Made by a program: the position numbers and the translations under genes. Of a stretch of DNA of 64,000 bases, positions 56,998-64,000 are shown piece by piece (within the stretch, counting starts at the first letter, position 1; each line of letters begins with the position of its first letter). A model generated the notes under the pieces. The model worked only from the letters and a program-made list of their open reading frames with translations. It made no database searches and was not told where the DNA came from. Source of the stretch: Bordetella petrii (lineage in GTDB: Bacteria; Pseudomonadota; Gammaproteobacteria; Burkholderiales; Burkholderiaceae_B); NCBI GenBank assembly GCA_017745595.1, contig WMBV01000006.1, forward strand, positions 124,001 to 188,000. The letters are read 5' to 3'.

Positions 56998-58089
56998 TCA
57001 GCCCTGCTGCGCGATTTCCGAAGGGCGCAGCAGCGTGCCCTTGGCATCGTGCCTGGCGATCGCCTGGTCGATCAGCGCCTGCATGCGCTTGCCGTCGATG
57101 CCGGCGGGCTTGGCCACGGTGTCGACCCAGTGGTTCACCTGCGCCGGCTGGATCAACGCCTTCGCCGATTGCTTCTGCGCGTCGTCCAGCACATGGAACT
57201 TGACGCCCTCGCTTACGGCTTTCTTCACGTAATCGTGCAGCACCTTGTTCATGATGGTGGAATACTGGCCGCCGTAGATTTCTGCGACGATTTCGTTGCA
57301 GGTGGACTGCACGCCGGCCGGAAACGCATTCCAGGTATCGATGTTGATGACGGTTGCGGCCGGCGCGTGCGGGCCGTCGCCGATATCGGTGAAGTGCGGG
57401 GCGATTTCGTGCAGCTTGTAGGCCACCGCCGTGATGAAGTCGAAGCCGTACACGCCGTCGAGAACGCCGCGTTCCAGCGCCGTGTAGACCTCGGGCGCGG
57501 CCATGGGCACCGCGGTGCCGCCCAGGCGCTCGATCACGTCCGTGGCCACGCCGTAGCCGCGGATCCGCTTGCCCTTGATGTCGTCCAGCGACTTGATCGG
57601 CGTGCGCATGATCAGCGGCGCGTAGTTCCAGTTGGTCCAGTACATCACCTTGGCGCGATGGCGTTTTTCCCATTCGTCGCGCAGCGGCTCGAATTCGCCG
57701 TAGACATCGCGGCATACCTGCAGCAGCGCATCGGCGCGATTCATGCGGAAGTACCATTCGAGGCCGCGCGTGACGGGCAGGTCGGCCTGGTAGTATCCCG
57801 GGGAAATCAGGCTCATTTCCGAGGTGTTGTCGCGCACGGCCGATAGGTGCTCGCCCACTTTGTTCAACGAGGCGGCCCAGTAGCGGCGCACCTTGACCGC
57901 GCCCCCGGAACGCTTTTCCAGTTCGCTCAGGAACCACCGGTCCAGCCACGACGGCCCGGCCGTCTCGGACACGTAGCTGTCGAACTTGAACGTGATCTTG
58001 TCCTTGGCGTACACCGCCCCGGGCAGGCCGCCCAGCGCGCCGGCGCCGGCCAGCAGACCGCCGGCCTTGATGAATTCACGACGTTTCAT
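56998..58089 (-). CDS. dctP: TRAP transporter solute-binding protein (DctP) with Tat signal
   Basis: A 363-residue periplasmic receptor. The N-terminus MKRREFIKAGGLLAGAGALGGLPGAVYA has a twin-arginine motif (RREFIK), so it is probably exported folded. The DctP domain includes the helix around AVRDNTSEMSLISPGYYQADLP and IKSLDDIKGKRIRGYGVATDVIERLGGTAVPMAAPEVYTALERGVLDGV, the ligand-closing region. The ligand is unknown; the linked ligase and thiolase suggest an organic acid. Confidence 0.92.
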   Translation of the reverse strand: MKRREFIKAGGLLAGAGALGGLPGAVYAKDKITFKFDSYVSETAGPSWLDRWFLSELEKRSGGAVKVRRYWAASLNKVGEHLSAVRDNTSEMSLISPGYYQADLPVTRGLEWYFRMNRADALLQVCRDVYGEFEPLRDEWEKRHRAKVMYWTNWNYAPLIMRTPIKSLDDIKGKRIRGYGVATDVIERLGGTAVPMAAPEVYTALERGVLDGVYGFDFITAVAYKLHEIAPHFTDIGDGPHAPAATVINIDTWNAFPAGVQSTCNEIVAEIYGGQYSTIMNKVLHDYVKKAVSEGVKFHVLDDAQKQSAKALIQPAQVNHWVDTVAKPAGIDGKRMQALIDQAIARHDAKGTLLRPSEIAQQG

Positions 58090-58143
58090 GACTCCTCCTG
58101 GTTATGGGCGCGTCTCTTGCGCCTTGTATGACCCGCGACCGGG

Positions 58144-59676
58144 TTAAACCGCCAAGGCGTCGCCCGGCTTCGCGCGCGCCCGTAATTCCGTCTTGAGTAT
58201 CTTTCCGTAGCTGTTCTTGGGCAGGTCGGCGCAGAACACATAGCGCCGCGGCTTCTTGAACGAGGCCATCTCGGCGCGGCACCAGGCCTCCAGCACGGCC
58301 GCGTCCAGGTGCCCGCCGCCCGGGCGGGCCACCACGAACGCCACGACTTCCTCGCCCCATTCCGGGTGCGGCGCGCCGACCACCGCCACCTCGAAGACAT
58401 CGGGATGGCCGGCGATCACTTCTTCGACCTCGCGGGGATAGATATTCGTGCCGCCGGAAATGATCACGTCCTTGGAGCGGTCGGTCAGCGTCAGGAAGCC
58501 GTCGTCGCTCAGGAAGCCGATATCGCCGGTGCGCAGCCAGCCGCCGGCCAGCGCCTGCCGGGTGGCCGCCTCGTTGCGCCAATACCCGCTCATTACCGCC
58601 GGACCGCGCGCCACGACTTCGCCGCACTCGCCGGGCGGCAGGTCGTTGAATGCCGCGTCGACCACCCGCACCTCCATGCAGCACTGCGCGGTGCCGACCG
58701 AGGCGATGCGCGCGTCCCAGCGCGGCTGGGCGCGGTCGGCGATGGCGTCCTTGCGCATCGCGGTGATGGTCATGGGGCTTTCGCCCTGGCCGTAGATGTG
58801 CGCCAGGATGGGGCCGAGCGTGTCCAGCGCCTGGACCATGTCGGCCGCGTACATGGGCGCCCCGCCGCACACGATGGTGCGCAGGCCTTCGGCGCGGGGC
58901 GGTGCCTCGCGCACCATGCGCTTGACCATGGTGGGCGCGGCGAACAGGCAGACCTCGCCCAGCTGGCGGGCCAGGCCGAAGATCTCGGTGCTGTCGAAGC
59001 CGCGCGAGGCCGGCACCACATGGCGCGCCCCGGCGCGCACGAACATGAAGTTGTACAGCCCCGCGCCGTGCGACATGGGCGCCGCGTAGAGCCAGGCGTC
59101 GGCGGCGGACACGCTGTCGACGTCGTAGGGGTAGCACAACGCCATGGCCACCAGGTTGTCGTGGCTGAGCATGACGCCCTTGGGCCGGCCGGTGGTGCCG
59201 GACGTATAGAACAGCCACGCCAGCGCCCCCGGCTCGACGGGCAGCGGCGCGCCGAACGCATCGGCCGCCTGCATGGCGGACTGGAACGCGGCGGTATCCA
59301 CGCCCAGCTCGCGGCAGCCGGCCGGCAGCAGGCCTGGCGGCAACGCGCTGCCGGTATCGGTAAGCAGCAATGCGGCCTGGGCATCGGCGGCGATCCAGGC
59401 CGCTTCTTTGGCGTGCAGCTTGTAGTTGATCGGCACGATGACCGCGCCGATCCACCAGGCCGCGTACATGGCCACCAGGTATTCGACGCGGTTGGGCATG
59501 TACAGGGCGATGCGGTCGCCCGGGCGCGCCCCGTGGCCGCCCGCCATGGCGGCGGCCAGCGCCGCGGCGCGCGCGGCGAATTGCCGGTAATCGGCGCGGC
59601 ATTCCGCGCCGCTGAACAGGGCCGGGGCCGCCGGCGTCTGCAAGGCTCGCGCATGGAGCCAGTTGGCGACGTTCAT
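58144..59676 (-). CDS. AMP-dependent acyl-CoA ligase
   Basis: A 510-residue ANL-family enzyme that makes an acyl-CoA from a carboxylic acid, ATP and CoA. P-loop WLFYTSGTTGRPKGVMLSHDN (about residue 170), GQGESPMTIT adenylate motif, LRTGDIGFLSDDGFLTLTDRSKDVIISGGTNIYPREVEEVI hinge, and the C-terminal lysine in DLPKNSYGKILKTELRA are all present. Start at ATG 59676, four bases after the thiolase stop. Its partners suggest that the TRAP substrate is activated and then cleaved by the thiolase. Confidence 0.92.
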   Translation of the reverse strand: MNVANWLHARALQTPAAPALFSGAECRADYRQFAARAAALAAAMAGGHGARPGDRIALYMPNRVEYLVAMYAAWWIGAVIVPINYKLHAKEAAWIAADAQAALLLTDTGSALPPGLLPAGCRELGVDTAAFQSAMQAADAFGAPLPVEPGALAWLFYTSGTTGRPKGVMLSHDNLVAMALCYPYDVDSVSAADAWLYAAPMSHGAGLYNFMFVRAGARHVVPASRGFDSTEIFGLARQLGEVCLFAAPTMVKRMVREAPPRAEGLRTIVCGGAPMYAADMVQALDTLGPILAHIYGQGESPMTITAMRKDAIADRAQPRWDARIASVGTAQCCMEVRVVDAAFNDLPPGECGEVVARGPAVMSGYWRNEAATRQALAGGWLRTGDIGFLSDDGFLTLTDRSKDVIISGGTNIYPREVEEVIAGHPDVFEVAVVGAPHPEWGEEVVAFVVARPGGGHLDAAVLEAWCRAEMASFKKPRRYVFCADLPKNSYGKILKTELRARAKPGDALAV

Positions 59677-59680
59677 GGAT

Positions 59681-60859
59681 TTACGCCCGTTTTGCTTCGA
59701 GAACGGATGCGTAATTGGCCACGGCCGCGCCTCCCATGTTGAACACCAGGCCCAGCGACGGGCCATCGACCTGCATATCGCCCGCCCGGCCGGTGAGCTG
59801 GCGGAAAGCCAGCGCATGCATGGACACGCCCGTGGCGCCCACCGGATGCCCCTTGGCCTTCAGGCCGCCCGACAGGTTCACCGGCAGCGCGCCGCCGCGC
59901 ATGACGGTGCCATCGTCCAGCACGCGATGCCCCTGGCCCGCCGGCGCCAGTCCCATGGCTTCGTAGATGAGCAGTTCGGCGATGGTGAAGCAATCGTGCA
60001 CTTCGGCGAAATCGAGGTCGTGGACCTGCGCGCCCGCTCGGCGCAGCGCATCGCCGATGGCCTTGCGCGGCCCTTCGAAGGCCAGGAAATCGCGCGACGA
60101 CATGGGCAGCAGGTCGCTGACGTGCGCCATGCCGCGCAAGACCACCTCGCGGTTGAACTCGCGCGCCCGCTCGGCGCTGGCCAGGATCACGGCCGCCGCG
60201 CCGTCGGTGACCAGCGAGCAGTCGGTCAGCCGCAGCGGCGGCGCGATCAAGGGGTTGCGGTCCGAGACGGTATTGCAGGCGTCGACGTCGAGCGCGCGGT
60301 GCATCTGCGCCAGCGGGTTGCGCAGGGCATTGCCGTGGTTCTTGGACGCGATGGCGGCCATGGCGGGCAGCGGGTCTTGGTAGCGGCGGCGGTATTCCTG
60401 CGCGGCCAGCGCGAATACCTGCGGAAAGCTGAGCGCGGCCTCGCCGGCATCGTTCTGGTAGCCGGCGCCCGCCAGCGCCCGCGTGACGTCGGCCGTGGTG
60501 TTGTGCGTCATTTTCTCGGCGCCCACCACCAGCACGATCTCGGCCTGCCCGGCCTGGATGGCGGCCACGCCGGCGGCAATGGCGGCCGCGCCGGAGGCGC
60601 AGGCGTTCTCGCAGCGCGCGGCCGGCGTGAACCGCAGGTCGGGCGAGGCCTGGTGGATCAGGGACGAGGCAAAGCCGTCGCTGACCAGGCCGGAATTGAA
60701 ATGCCCGAGAAACACCGCGTCGACCTCGCTGGCCGGCACGCCGGCGTCGTCCAGCGCTTCGCGCGCCGCGTTGACGATCAGGTCTTCAAGCCGCAGCGCG
60801 TCGAGCCGGCCGAACGGGGTGTGCCCGCTGCCCACCAGCGAAACCGTGGGAATGTTCAT
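59681..60859 (-). CDS. Thiolase-family protein (SCP-x/acetyl-CoA acetyltransferase type)
   Basis: A 392-residue thiolase. The nucleophile Cys is in ARCENACASGAAAIAAG (about residue 90), the Cys/His-containing EVHDCFTIAELL is near 290, and the catalytic His is in GGLKAKGHPVGATGV (about 345). The sequence type is closer to SCP-x-like thiolases than to FadA. An ideal ribosome site (GAGGAGGA) precedes ATG 60859. First gene of the minus-strand cluster, sharing a divergent control region with the LuxR gene. Confidence 0.9.
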   Translation of the reverse strand: MNIPTVSLVGSGHTPFGRLDALRLEDLIVNAAREALDDAGVPASEVDAVFLGHFNSGLVSDGFASSLIHQASPDLRFTPAARCENACASGAAAIAAGVAAIQAGQAEIVLVVGAEKMTHNTTADVTRALAGAGYQNDAGEAALSFPQVFALAAQEYRRRYQDPLPAMAAIASKNHGNALRNPLAQMHRALDVDACNTVSDRNPLIAPPLRLTDCSLVTDGAAAVILASAERAREFNREVVLRGMAHVSDLLPMSSRDFLAFEGPRKAIGDALRRAGAQVHDLDFAEVHDCFTIAELLIYEAMGLAPAGQGHRVLDDGTVMRGGALPVNLSGGLKAKGHPVGATGVSMHALAFRQLTGRAGDMQVDGPSLGLVFNMGGAAVANYASVLEAKRA

Positions 60860-60894
60860 GTGCTCCTCCTCGAATGGGATCTTTTGACATATGA

Positions 60895-60958
60895 TGGTCA
60901 CTCGCCATACGTACGTCTATAAGTGCACACACGTACCTACATACGTAGTTCTACGCAT
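60895..60958. promoter_or_regulatory. Divergent control region with an array of TACGTA palindromes
   Basis: ACGTACGT at 60909-60916, GTGCAC at 60924-60929, ACGTAC at 60931-60936 and CTACATACGTAG at 60937-60948 crowd the gap between the thiolase and LuxR starts. The centres of the three ACGT cores are about 22 and 12 bp apart, near helical phase. A plus-strand promoter candidate is TGGTCA (60895) and TATAAG (60918) with 17 bp spacing. The likely binder is the adjacent LuxR-type protein. Confidence 0.55.
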
Positions 60959-61519
60959 ATGACCGAAACCCAACTGGAAGAACTGGCGTTCCGCGAATCG
61001 CCCTCGCCGCTGATCATGACCGAGCACCGGCGCATCCTGCGCTGCAATAAGGCGTTCGCGTCGCTGTTCGGCTATTCCGTCGAAGCGCTGACGGGCGAAC
61101 TGATCCTGAAGCTCTATCCCTGCAGCGCCGACTACTATGCAATCGGCGAACGCTGCCTGAACGCGCTGCGCCACAACACCGCGTATGAAGACGAGCGCTT
61201 CATGCAGCATCGCAGCAAAGAGATCTTCTGGGCCCGCGCGCGCGGCGTCACCCTGACGCCGCAAGACCCGTTCAGCCTGATGATCTGGAACTTCGACCGC
61301 ATCCAGCACCGGCCCAGCAAGACGGCCTCGCTGACACCGCGCGAGCAGGAAATCGCCGGCTTCATCGTCAACGGCCTCACCTGCAAGGAAACGGCCGCCG
61401 AACTGGGCATCTCGCACCGCACGGTGGAAGTCCACCGCGGCCGGCTGATGCGCAAGCTCAATGCCAAGAACACGGCCGAACTGGTGTCCCGGATCATTCT
61501 GGTCACCAACGGCGAATGA
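60959..61519 (+). CDS. PAS-LuxR transcriptional regulator
   Basis: A 186-residue protein. Residues about 5-115 are a PAS sensor (LAFRESPSPLIMTEHRRILRCNKAFASLFGYSVEALTGELILKLYPCSADY). Residues about 120-180 are the LuxR helix-turn-helix (LTPREQEIAGFIVNGLTCKETAAELGISHRTVEVHRGRLMRKLNAKNTAELV). No kinase is nearby; the PAS domain probably binds the inducer directly. Divergent from the thiolase-ligase-TRAP-SDR cluster, the likely target. ATG 60959 chosen; an upstream Met extends into the operator array. The stop is 13 bases before the proposed ICE end. Confidence 0.88.
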   Translation: MTETQLEELAFRESPSPLIMTEHRRILRCNKAFASLFGYSVEALTGELILKLYPCSADYYAIGERCLNALRHNTAYEDERFMQHRSKEIFWARARGVTLTPQDPFSLMIWNFDRIQHRPSKTASLTPREQEIAGFIVNGLTCKETAAELGISHRTVEVHRGRLMRKLNAKNTAELVSRIILVTNGE

Positions 61520-61532
61520 TTCCGCGACGCCC

Positions 61533-61540
61533 ATAAAAAA
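61533..61540 (-). mobile_element. Candidate attachment core at the end of the integrative element
   Basis: The minus strand reads TTTTTTAT here, compatible with the TTTTTYRT-type core (TTTTTCAT in Tn4371) I recall for Tn4371-family ICEs. It is the transition from chromosomal LuxR gene to trb DNA. Only one end is visible, so it cannot be confirmed as a direct repeat. Confidence 0.4.
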
Positions 61541-61754
61541 TGTCCGCTGTCAAGTCTTTGGCGCAGGGATGCATCGGCGCGAAAGGTCTTATGGGGCAAC
61601 AGGTTAGGCCAGATTTCGGCCATCGCGTACGCTTGTCTCTTTTCGAGCTAGGTGCCGGATAGGCGCTTCGCGGCGGCAAACCCAGGGGCGGCACAGCGGG
61701 CAAGGTCGCATCGTCATCATAGCCCTAGCGTGTCACAAACCACCTCTCAAAGCG

Positions 61755-61780
61755 AAAGCGCAGCCCTCGGGCTGCGCTTT
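61755..61780. terminator. Terminator at the end of the trb operon
   Basis: AAAGCGCAGCC and GGCTGCGCTTT with a CTCG loop, an 11-base perfect stem. On the minus strand it stands 33 bases after the last trb-operon stop (61814). The T-run is short (TTT), so strength rests on the stem. Confidence 0.75.
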
Positions 61781-61813
61781 CATCGTGCGCGTATGGCGGA
61801 TGCGTCTGCATCG

Positions 61814-62059
61814 TCAACCAGGCTTAGGGGCTGCGGCCTTGCCCACACTTCCCTTCCTGAATCCTCGATCCCCCGCCATAAAGGCTTCGAGCATGTGCGG
61901 GATCAGCGTGGCCGCATCAACCGCTTCGCCATACGCCTGCGCGTGCAGCGCGGCGTAGGCATCGAGGTCGGCTTTCAGGCTGGCCGGGCAGGAGAAGGTC
62001 AGCTTCATGACTTCATGGCGAGGCAGAGGGCCAAGCCGCAATTTCCTGGTCGTGCTCAT
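61814..62059 (-). CDS. DUF2274-type small protein after trbI
   Basis: An 81-residue protein. MSTTRKLRLGPLPRHEVMKLTFSCPASLKADLDAYAALHAQAYGEAV looks like the DUF2274 family seen directly after trbI in many conjugative elements. The central segment resembles a ribbon-helix-helix-like pattern, but DNA binding is not shown. Its ATG overlaps the trbI stop (ATGA). Confidence 0.8.
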   Translation of the reverse strand: MSTTRKLRLGPLPRHEVMKLTFSCPASLKADLDAYAALHAQAYGEAVDAATLIPHMLEAFMAGDRGFRKGSVGKAAAPKPG

Positions 62060-63327
62060 CGTGAAGTTCCCTTGTTGAAAAAGAGCGGCTGATAGGCACG
62101 CAACACCAGATCGCGCGCCACGATGATCCGCACCGGCAAGCCGGGCCGGCTGGTCAAGGTCGGCTGGATGTTGAGGTTGCGCCGGGTCATCTCCTGGCCG
62201 ACCTGATTGATGCTGTCCTGCGCGCTGTCGCGCCCGGCGATGATGATGCGATCGCCGTCCTGCCGGTTCTCCGGCGCGGCCAGCTCGGCGCCGATGCCTA
62301 GCAGCGTGGTCAGCGCCGCGCCGGCAAAGATGCGATCCCAATGCCAATCCACATCGTCTTCCAGGCCGGCATAGCCGGCCGGGTCGGTGCCGGCCAGGTT
62401 GTCGAGCGTGAGCGATGACGTGTCCGGCAGGATGATCCGGTTCCACACCACCTGCACCCGGCTCTGCCCGTAGCTGACCTGGCTGTTGTAGCGGCCCAAA
62501 ATGCGCGAACCCTGCGGGATCAGCAGGAAGCGCCCGGTCGCCGTGTCATAGACCGGCTCCGTCACCGTGGCGATCACGTCGCCCGGCAAGTCCGACTTGA
62601 TGCCGGTTACCAAGGCACCTGCGATCACCGTTCCGGCCATGACCTGGTACGGCGAAGCCGGCAGGGTCAGGTTGCCGGAATTGCGGGTTTCCGTAGAACC
62701 ACCTTTCAGAAAAGCCTCTTTCTGGTCTTGCCGGTTCTGCACGGCGGTCGGGTCGGCAGGCAGGGCCGCCGTCGAAGCCGGCCCTGCGGCCATCGGGTCG
62801 AAGGCCGCATTGGCGGCGAAGCCCGGCGCGGCGGCGACCTGCGACTGCGCGACCGGCGCAGCCGCCTGCGCACCCGAACGGAAGAACACGGACGAAGCCG
62901 CGGCCGCTTCGGCTTCCTTGCGCAGCGCGTCGTTCGGATCGTGGCCGGGGGCCGCATAGGCGGCCGTCACCGGCTGCTGCGACTTCACGATGGCCGGGCC
63001 GAGATCGCCCGGCAGCGGCGGCCCCAATTCGGGAACGGCGGGCGGCAGCTTCGAGTAATCCGCCGGCAGCGCATCCAGCCCTTCCGACTTCGAGACGCGA
63101 TCGACGTTGTAAAGCTCGGCCTGCTCGCTGGCTCCGCGCCTCTGCGGTTGCAGCGACCACATCAGCGCGCCGAGCACGGCGACCGCGAGGCCGCCGGCAA
63201 GGATGGCCAGGGTGCGCCGGTTCAGGCGCGTGACCGGGCGCGGCTGCGCGCGCAGCGCCACCGCCTCGGGCGCGATCTTGTCCGCCGCCTGCGGCGTGGC
63301 GAGGTCGGGAGTGTCGTCCTGGCTCAT
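62056..63327 (-). CDS. trbI: TrbI/VirB10 conjugation channel protein
   Basis: A 423-residue inner-membrane-anchored protein bridging both membranes in type IV secretion. A cytoplasmic tail (residues 1-35), TM helix RRTLAILAGGLAVAVLGALMWSL, a Pro/Ala-rich periplasmic stretch to about 190, and the TrbI domain (YQVMAGTVIAGALVTGIKSDLPGDVIATVTEPVYDTATGRFLLIPQGSRILGRYNSQVSYGQSRVQVVWNRIILPD) are visible. Two bases after trbG. Confidence 0.95.
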   Translation of the reverse strand: MSQDDTPDLATPQAADKIAPEAVALRAQPRPVTRLNRRTLAILAGGLAVAVLGALMWSLQPQRRGASEQAELYNVDRVSKSEGLDALPADYSKLPPAVPELGPPLPGDLGPAIVKSQQPVTAAYAAPGHDPNDALRKEAEAAAASSVFFRSGAQAAAPVAQSQVAAAPGFAANAAFDPMAAGPASTAALPADPTAVQNRQDQKEAFLKGGSTETRNSGNLTLPASPYQVMAGTVIAGALVTGIKSDLPGDVIATVTEPVYDTATGRFLLIPQGSRILGRYNSQVSYGQSRVQVVWNRIILPDTSSLTLDNLAGTDPAGYAGLEDDVDWHWDRIFAGAALTTLLGIGAELAAPENRQDGDRIIIAGRDSAQDSINQVGQEMTRRNLNIQPTLTSRPGLPVRIIVARDLVLRAYQPLFFNKGTSR

Positions 63328-63329
63328 GG

Positions 63330-64000
63330 TCAGTTCCTCCGCGCCACGCCATCGGTGCGCTCGATGCGTACCACGTCGCCGCCATCGCCGCCCAGGCGCA
63401 GTTCAGCCGCGCCGAACAGCCGATCCACGATGTAGTACGGCGAGCGGAAGCGGTAGTTCACCAGTTGCCCGTCGCCCTGCGCACCAATGACGAATAAGGG
63501 CGGCAATTCGCCTTGCGCGATGCCGGGCGGGAACTGGATATAGACCTTCTCGCCGTCGTCGAAGGCGCGCAGCGGCTTCCACGGCGGATTGCTACCGCTG
63601 ACCGCGTAGCGGAAACGGATCTTCTCCAGCGACAAGCCAGTATCGACCGGCGCGGCGGCGCTGGCCGCCTGCGACTGGCGCTGCAAGGCCAGCATCCGGT
63701 CTTTCGGATAGTCCCAGGACACCGAGGCCATCCACGCCTTTTCCGTCGAGGTCAGTTCCAGCAGGTAGGTGCGTCGGCTGGTGGTGATGACCAGATTGGT
63801 TTTCAGGCCCGAGCGGATGGGCTTGACCAGCACATTGACGCGCAGCGCTTCGCCGCTGCCGCTGGACGTATCGCCCACGATCCAGCGCACGGTATCGCCA
63901 GCGGCGACCGTCATCAGTTCCTCGCCGGGCTGCAAGGAAACCACGGTCACGCGCCCCGGCGCGGCATAGACCTGATAGAGCGCGCCGTCCGTGAAGGGCC
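63330..64000 (-). CDS. trbG: TrbG/VirB9 conjugation protein (5' end outside window)
   Basis: At least 222 residues; the frame is open to the window edge, so the N-terminus and signal peptide are missing. The visible part begins PFTDGALYQVYAAPGRVTVVSLQPGEELMTVAAGDTVRWIVG, the VirB9 domain start, and includes RTYLLELTSTEKAWMASVSWDYP and the C-terminal LFVIGAQGDGQLVNYRFRSPYYIVDRLF for outer-membrane/VirB7 contact. Confidence 0.93.
   Translation of the reverse strand, partial: PFTDGALYQVYAAPGRVTVVSLQPGEELMTVAAGDTVRWIVGDTSSGSGEALRVNVLVKPIRSGLKTNLVITTSRRTYLLELTSTEKAWMASVSWDYPKDRMLALQRQSQAASAAAPVDTGLSLEKIRFRYAVSGSNPPWKPLRAFDDGEKVYIQFPPGIAQGELPPLFVIGAQGDGQLVNYRFRSPYYIVDRLFGAAELRLGGDGGDVVRIERTDGVARRN

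Larger units (their letters stand above)
61533..64000 (-). mobile_element. End of an integrative conjugative element (Tn4371-like), trb side
   Basis: From 61.5 kb on the gene content is mating-pair formation: DUF2274-like, trbI, trbG, all on the minus strand with overlapping or nearly overlapping ends. In Tn4371-family elements the trbBCDEJLFGI operon ends one side of the element, which fits. The element continues beyond the window. The boundary is placed at the candidate core. Confidence 0.7.

Overview
The window looks like a chromosome of the Bordetella/Achromobacter group (Betaproteobacteria, Alcaligenaceae), with an environmental Bordetella such as B. petrii a reasonable guess. The basis is very high G+C, several Bug/TctC-type solute-binding proteins, the core gene orders dusB-fis-purH-ruvC-ruvA and minCDE, a phasin, and a conjugative element beginning at the right edge. 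The species call is inference from gene content and order only.

Left part (1-16 kb). The window opens inside an acyl-CoA carboxylase locus (biotin carrier tail and carboxyltransferase) with GntR and LysR regulators, a YrdC-family paralogue and a Bug binding protein. tRNA-Cys(GCA) follows at 5317-5390. Then comes a small accessory cluster (5.4-7.6 kb) of short secreted proteins of unknown function with a DNA-binding-like protein, AT-rich spacers and a strong internal hairpin. Next are an AraC/GyrI-type regulator, a LuxR-type regulator whose receiver domain has lost its phosphorylation site, a Nudix hydrolase, the two N-degron aminoacyl transferases (aat, bpt), pyrD, and a phasin with a clear promoter/operator.

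Middle part (16-48 kb). These are mostly housekeeping genes: an IclR regulator, a CinA-like protein, a CysZ/EI24 protein, rhlE, azlCD, ilvE, a BepA-like protease, galU, a CtaG-like protein, a divergent Ca2+/cation exchanger behind a yybP-ykoY manganese riboswitch, pepP, ubiH, dusB-fis-purH-ruvCA, ruvB, recQ, and an OmpR/EnvZ-type two-component pair. Ten intergenic gaps carry about twenty copies of a 29-32 bp imperfect palindrome. The copies usually alternate in orientation like BIMEs, and their stem bases covary. No copy was found before 16 kb or after 48 kb.

Right part (48-64 kb). A cydAB-like pair sits divergent from glnS. Its CydA-like subunit keeps the nine-helix layout but lacks the ligands for all three haems and the conserved acids, so it is unlikely to be an ordinary bd oxidase; this is the strongest novelty candidate here. 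minCDE follows, then a minus-strand catabolic cluster (thiolase, acyl-CoA ligase, TRAP transporter, SDR) divergent from a PAS-LuxR regulator, with an array of TACGTA-type palindromes between them. From about 61.53 kb the sequence is the trb end (DUF2274-like gene, trbI, trbG) of an integrative conjugative element, apparently Tn4371-like.

Gene starts were chosen from ribosome sites, family N-termini and spacing. Several core genes have a -10-like hexamer only 6-9 bp before ATG and no ribosome site, suggesting leaderless mRNAs.
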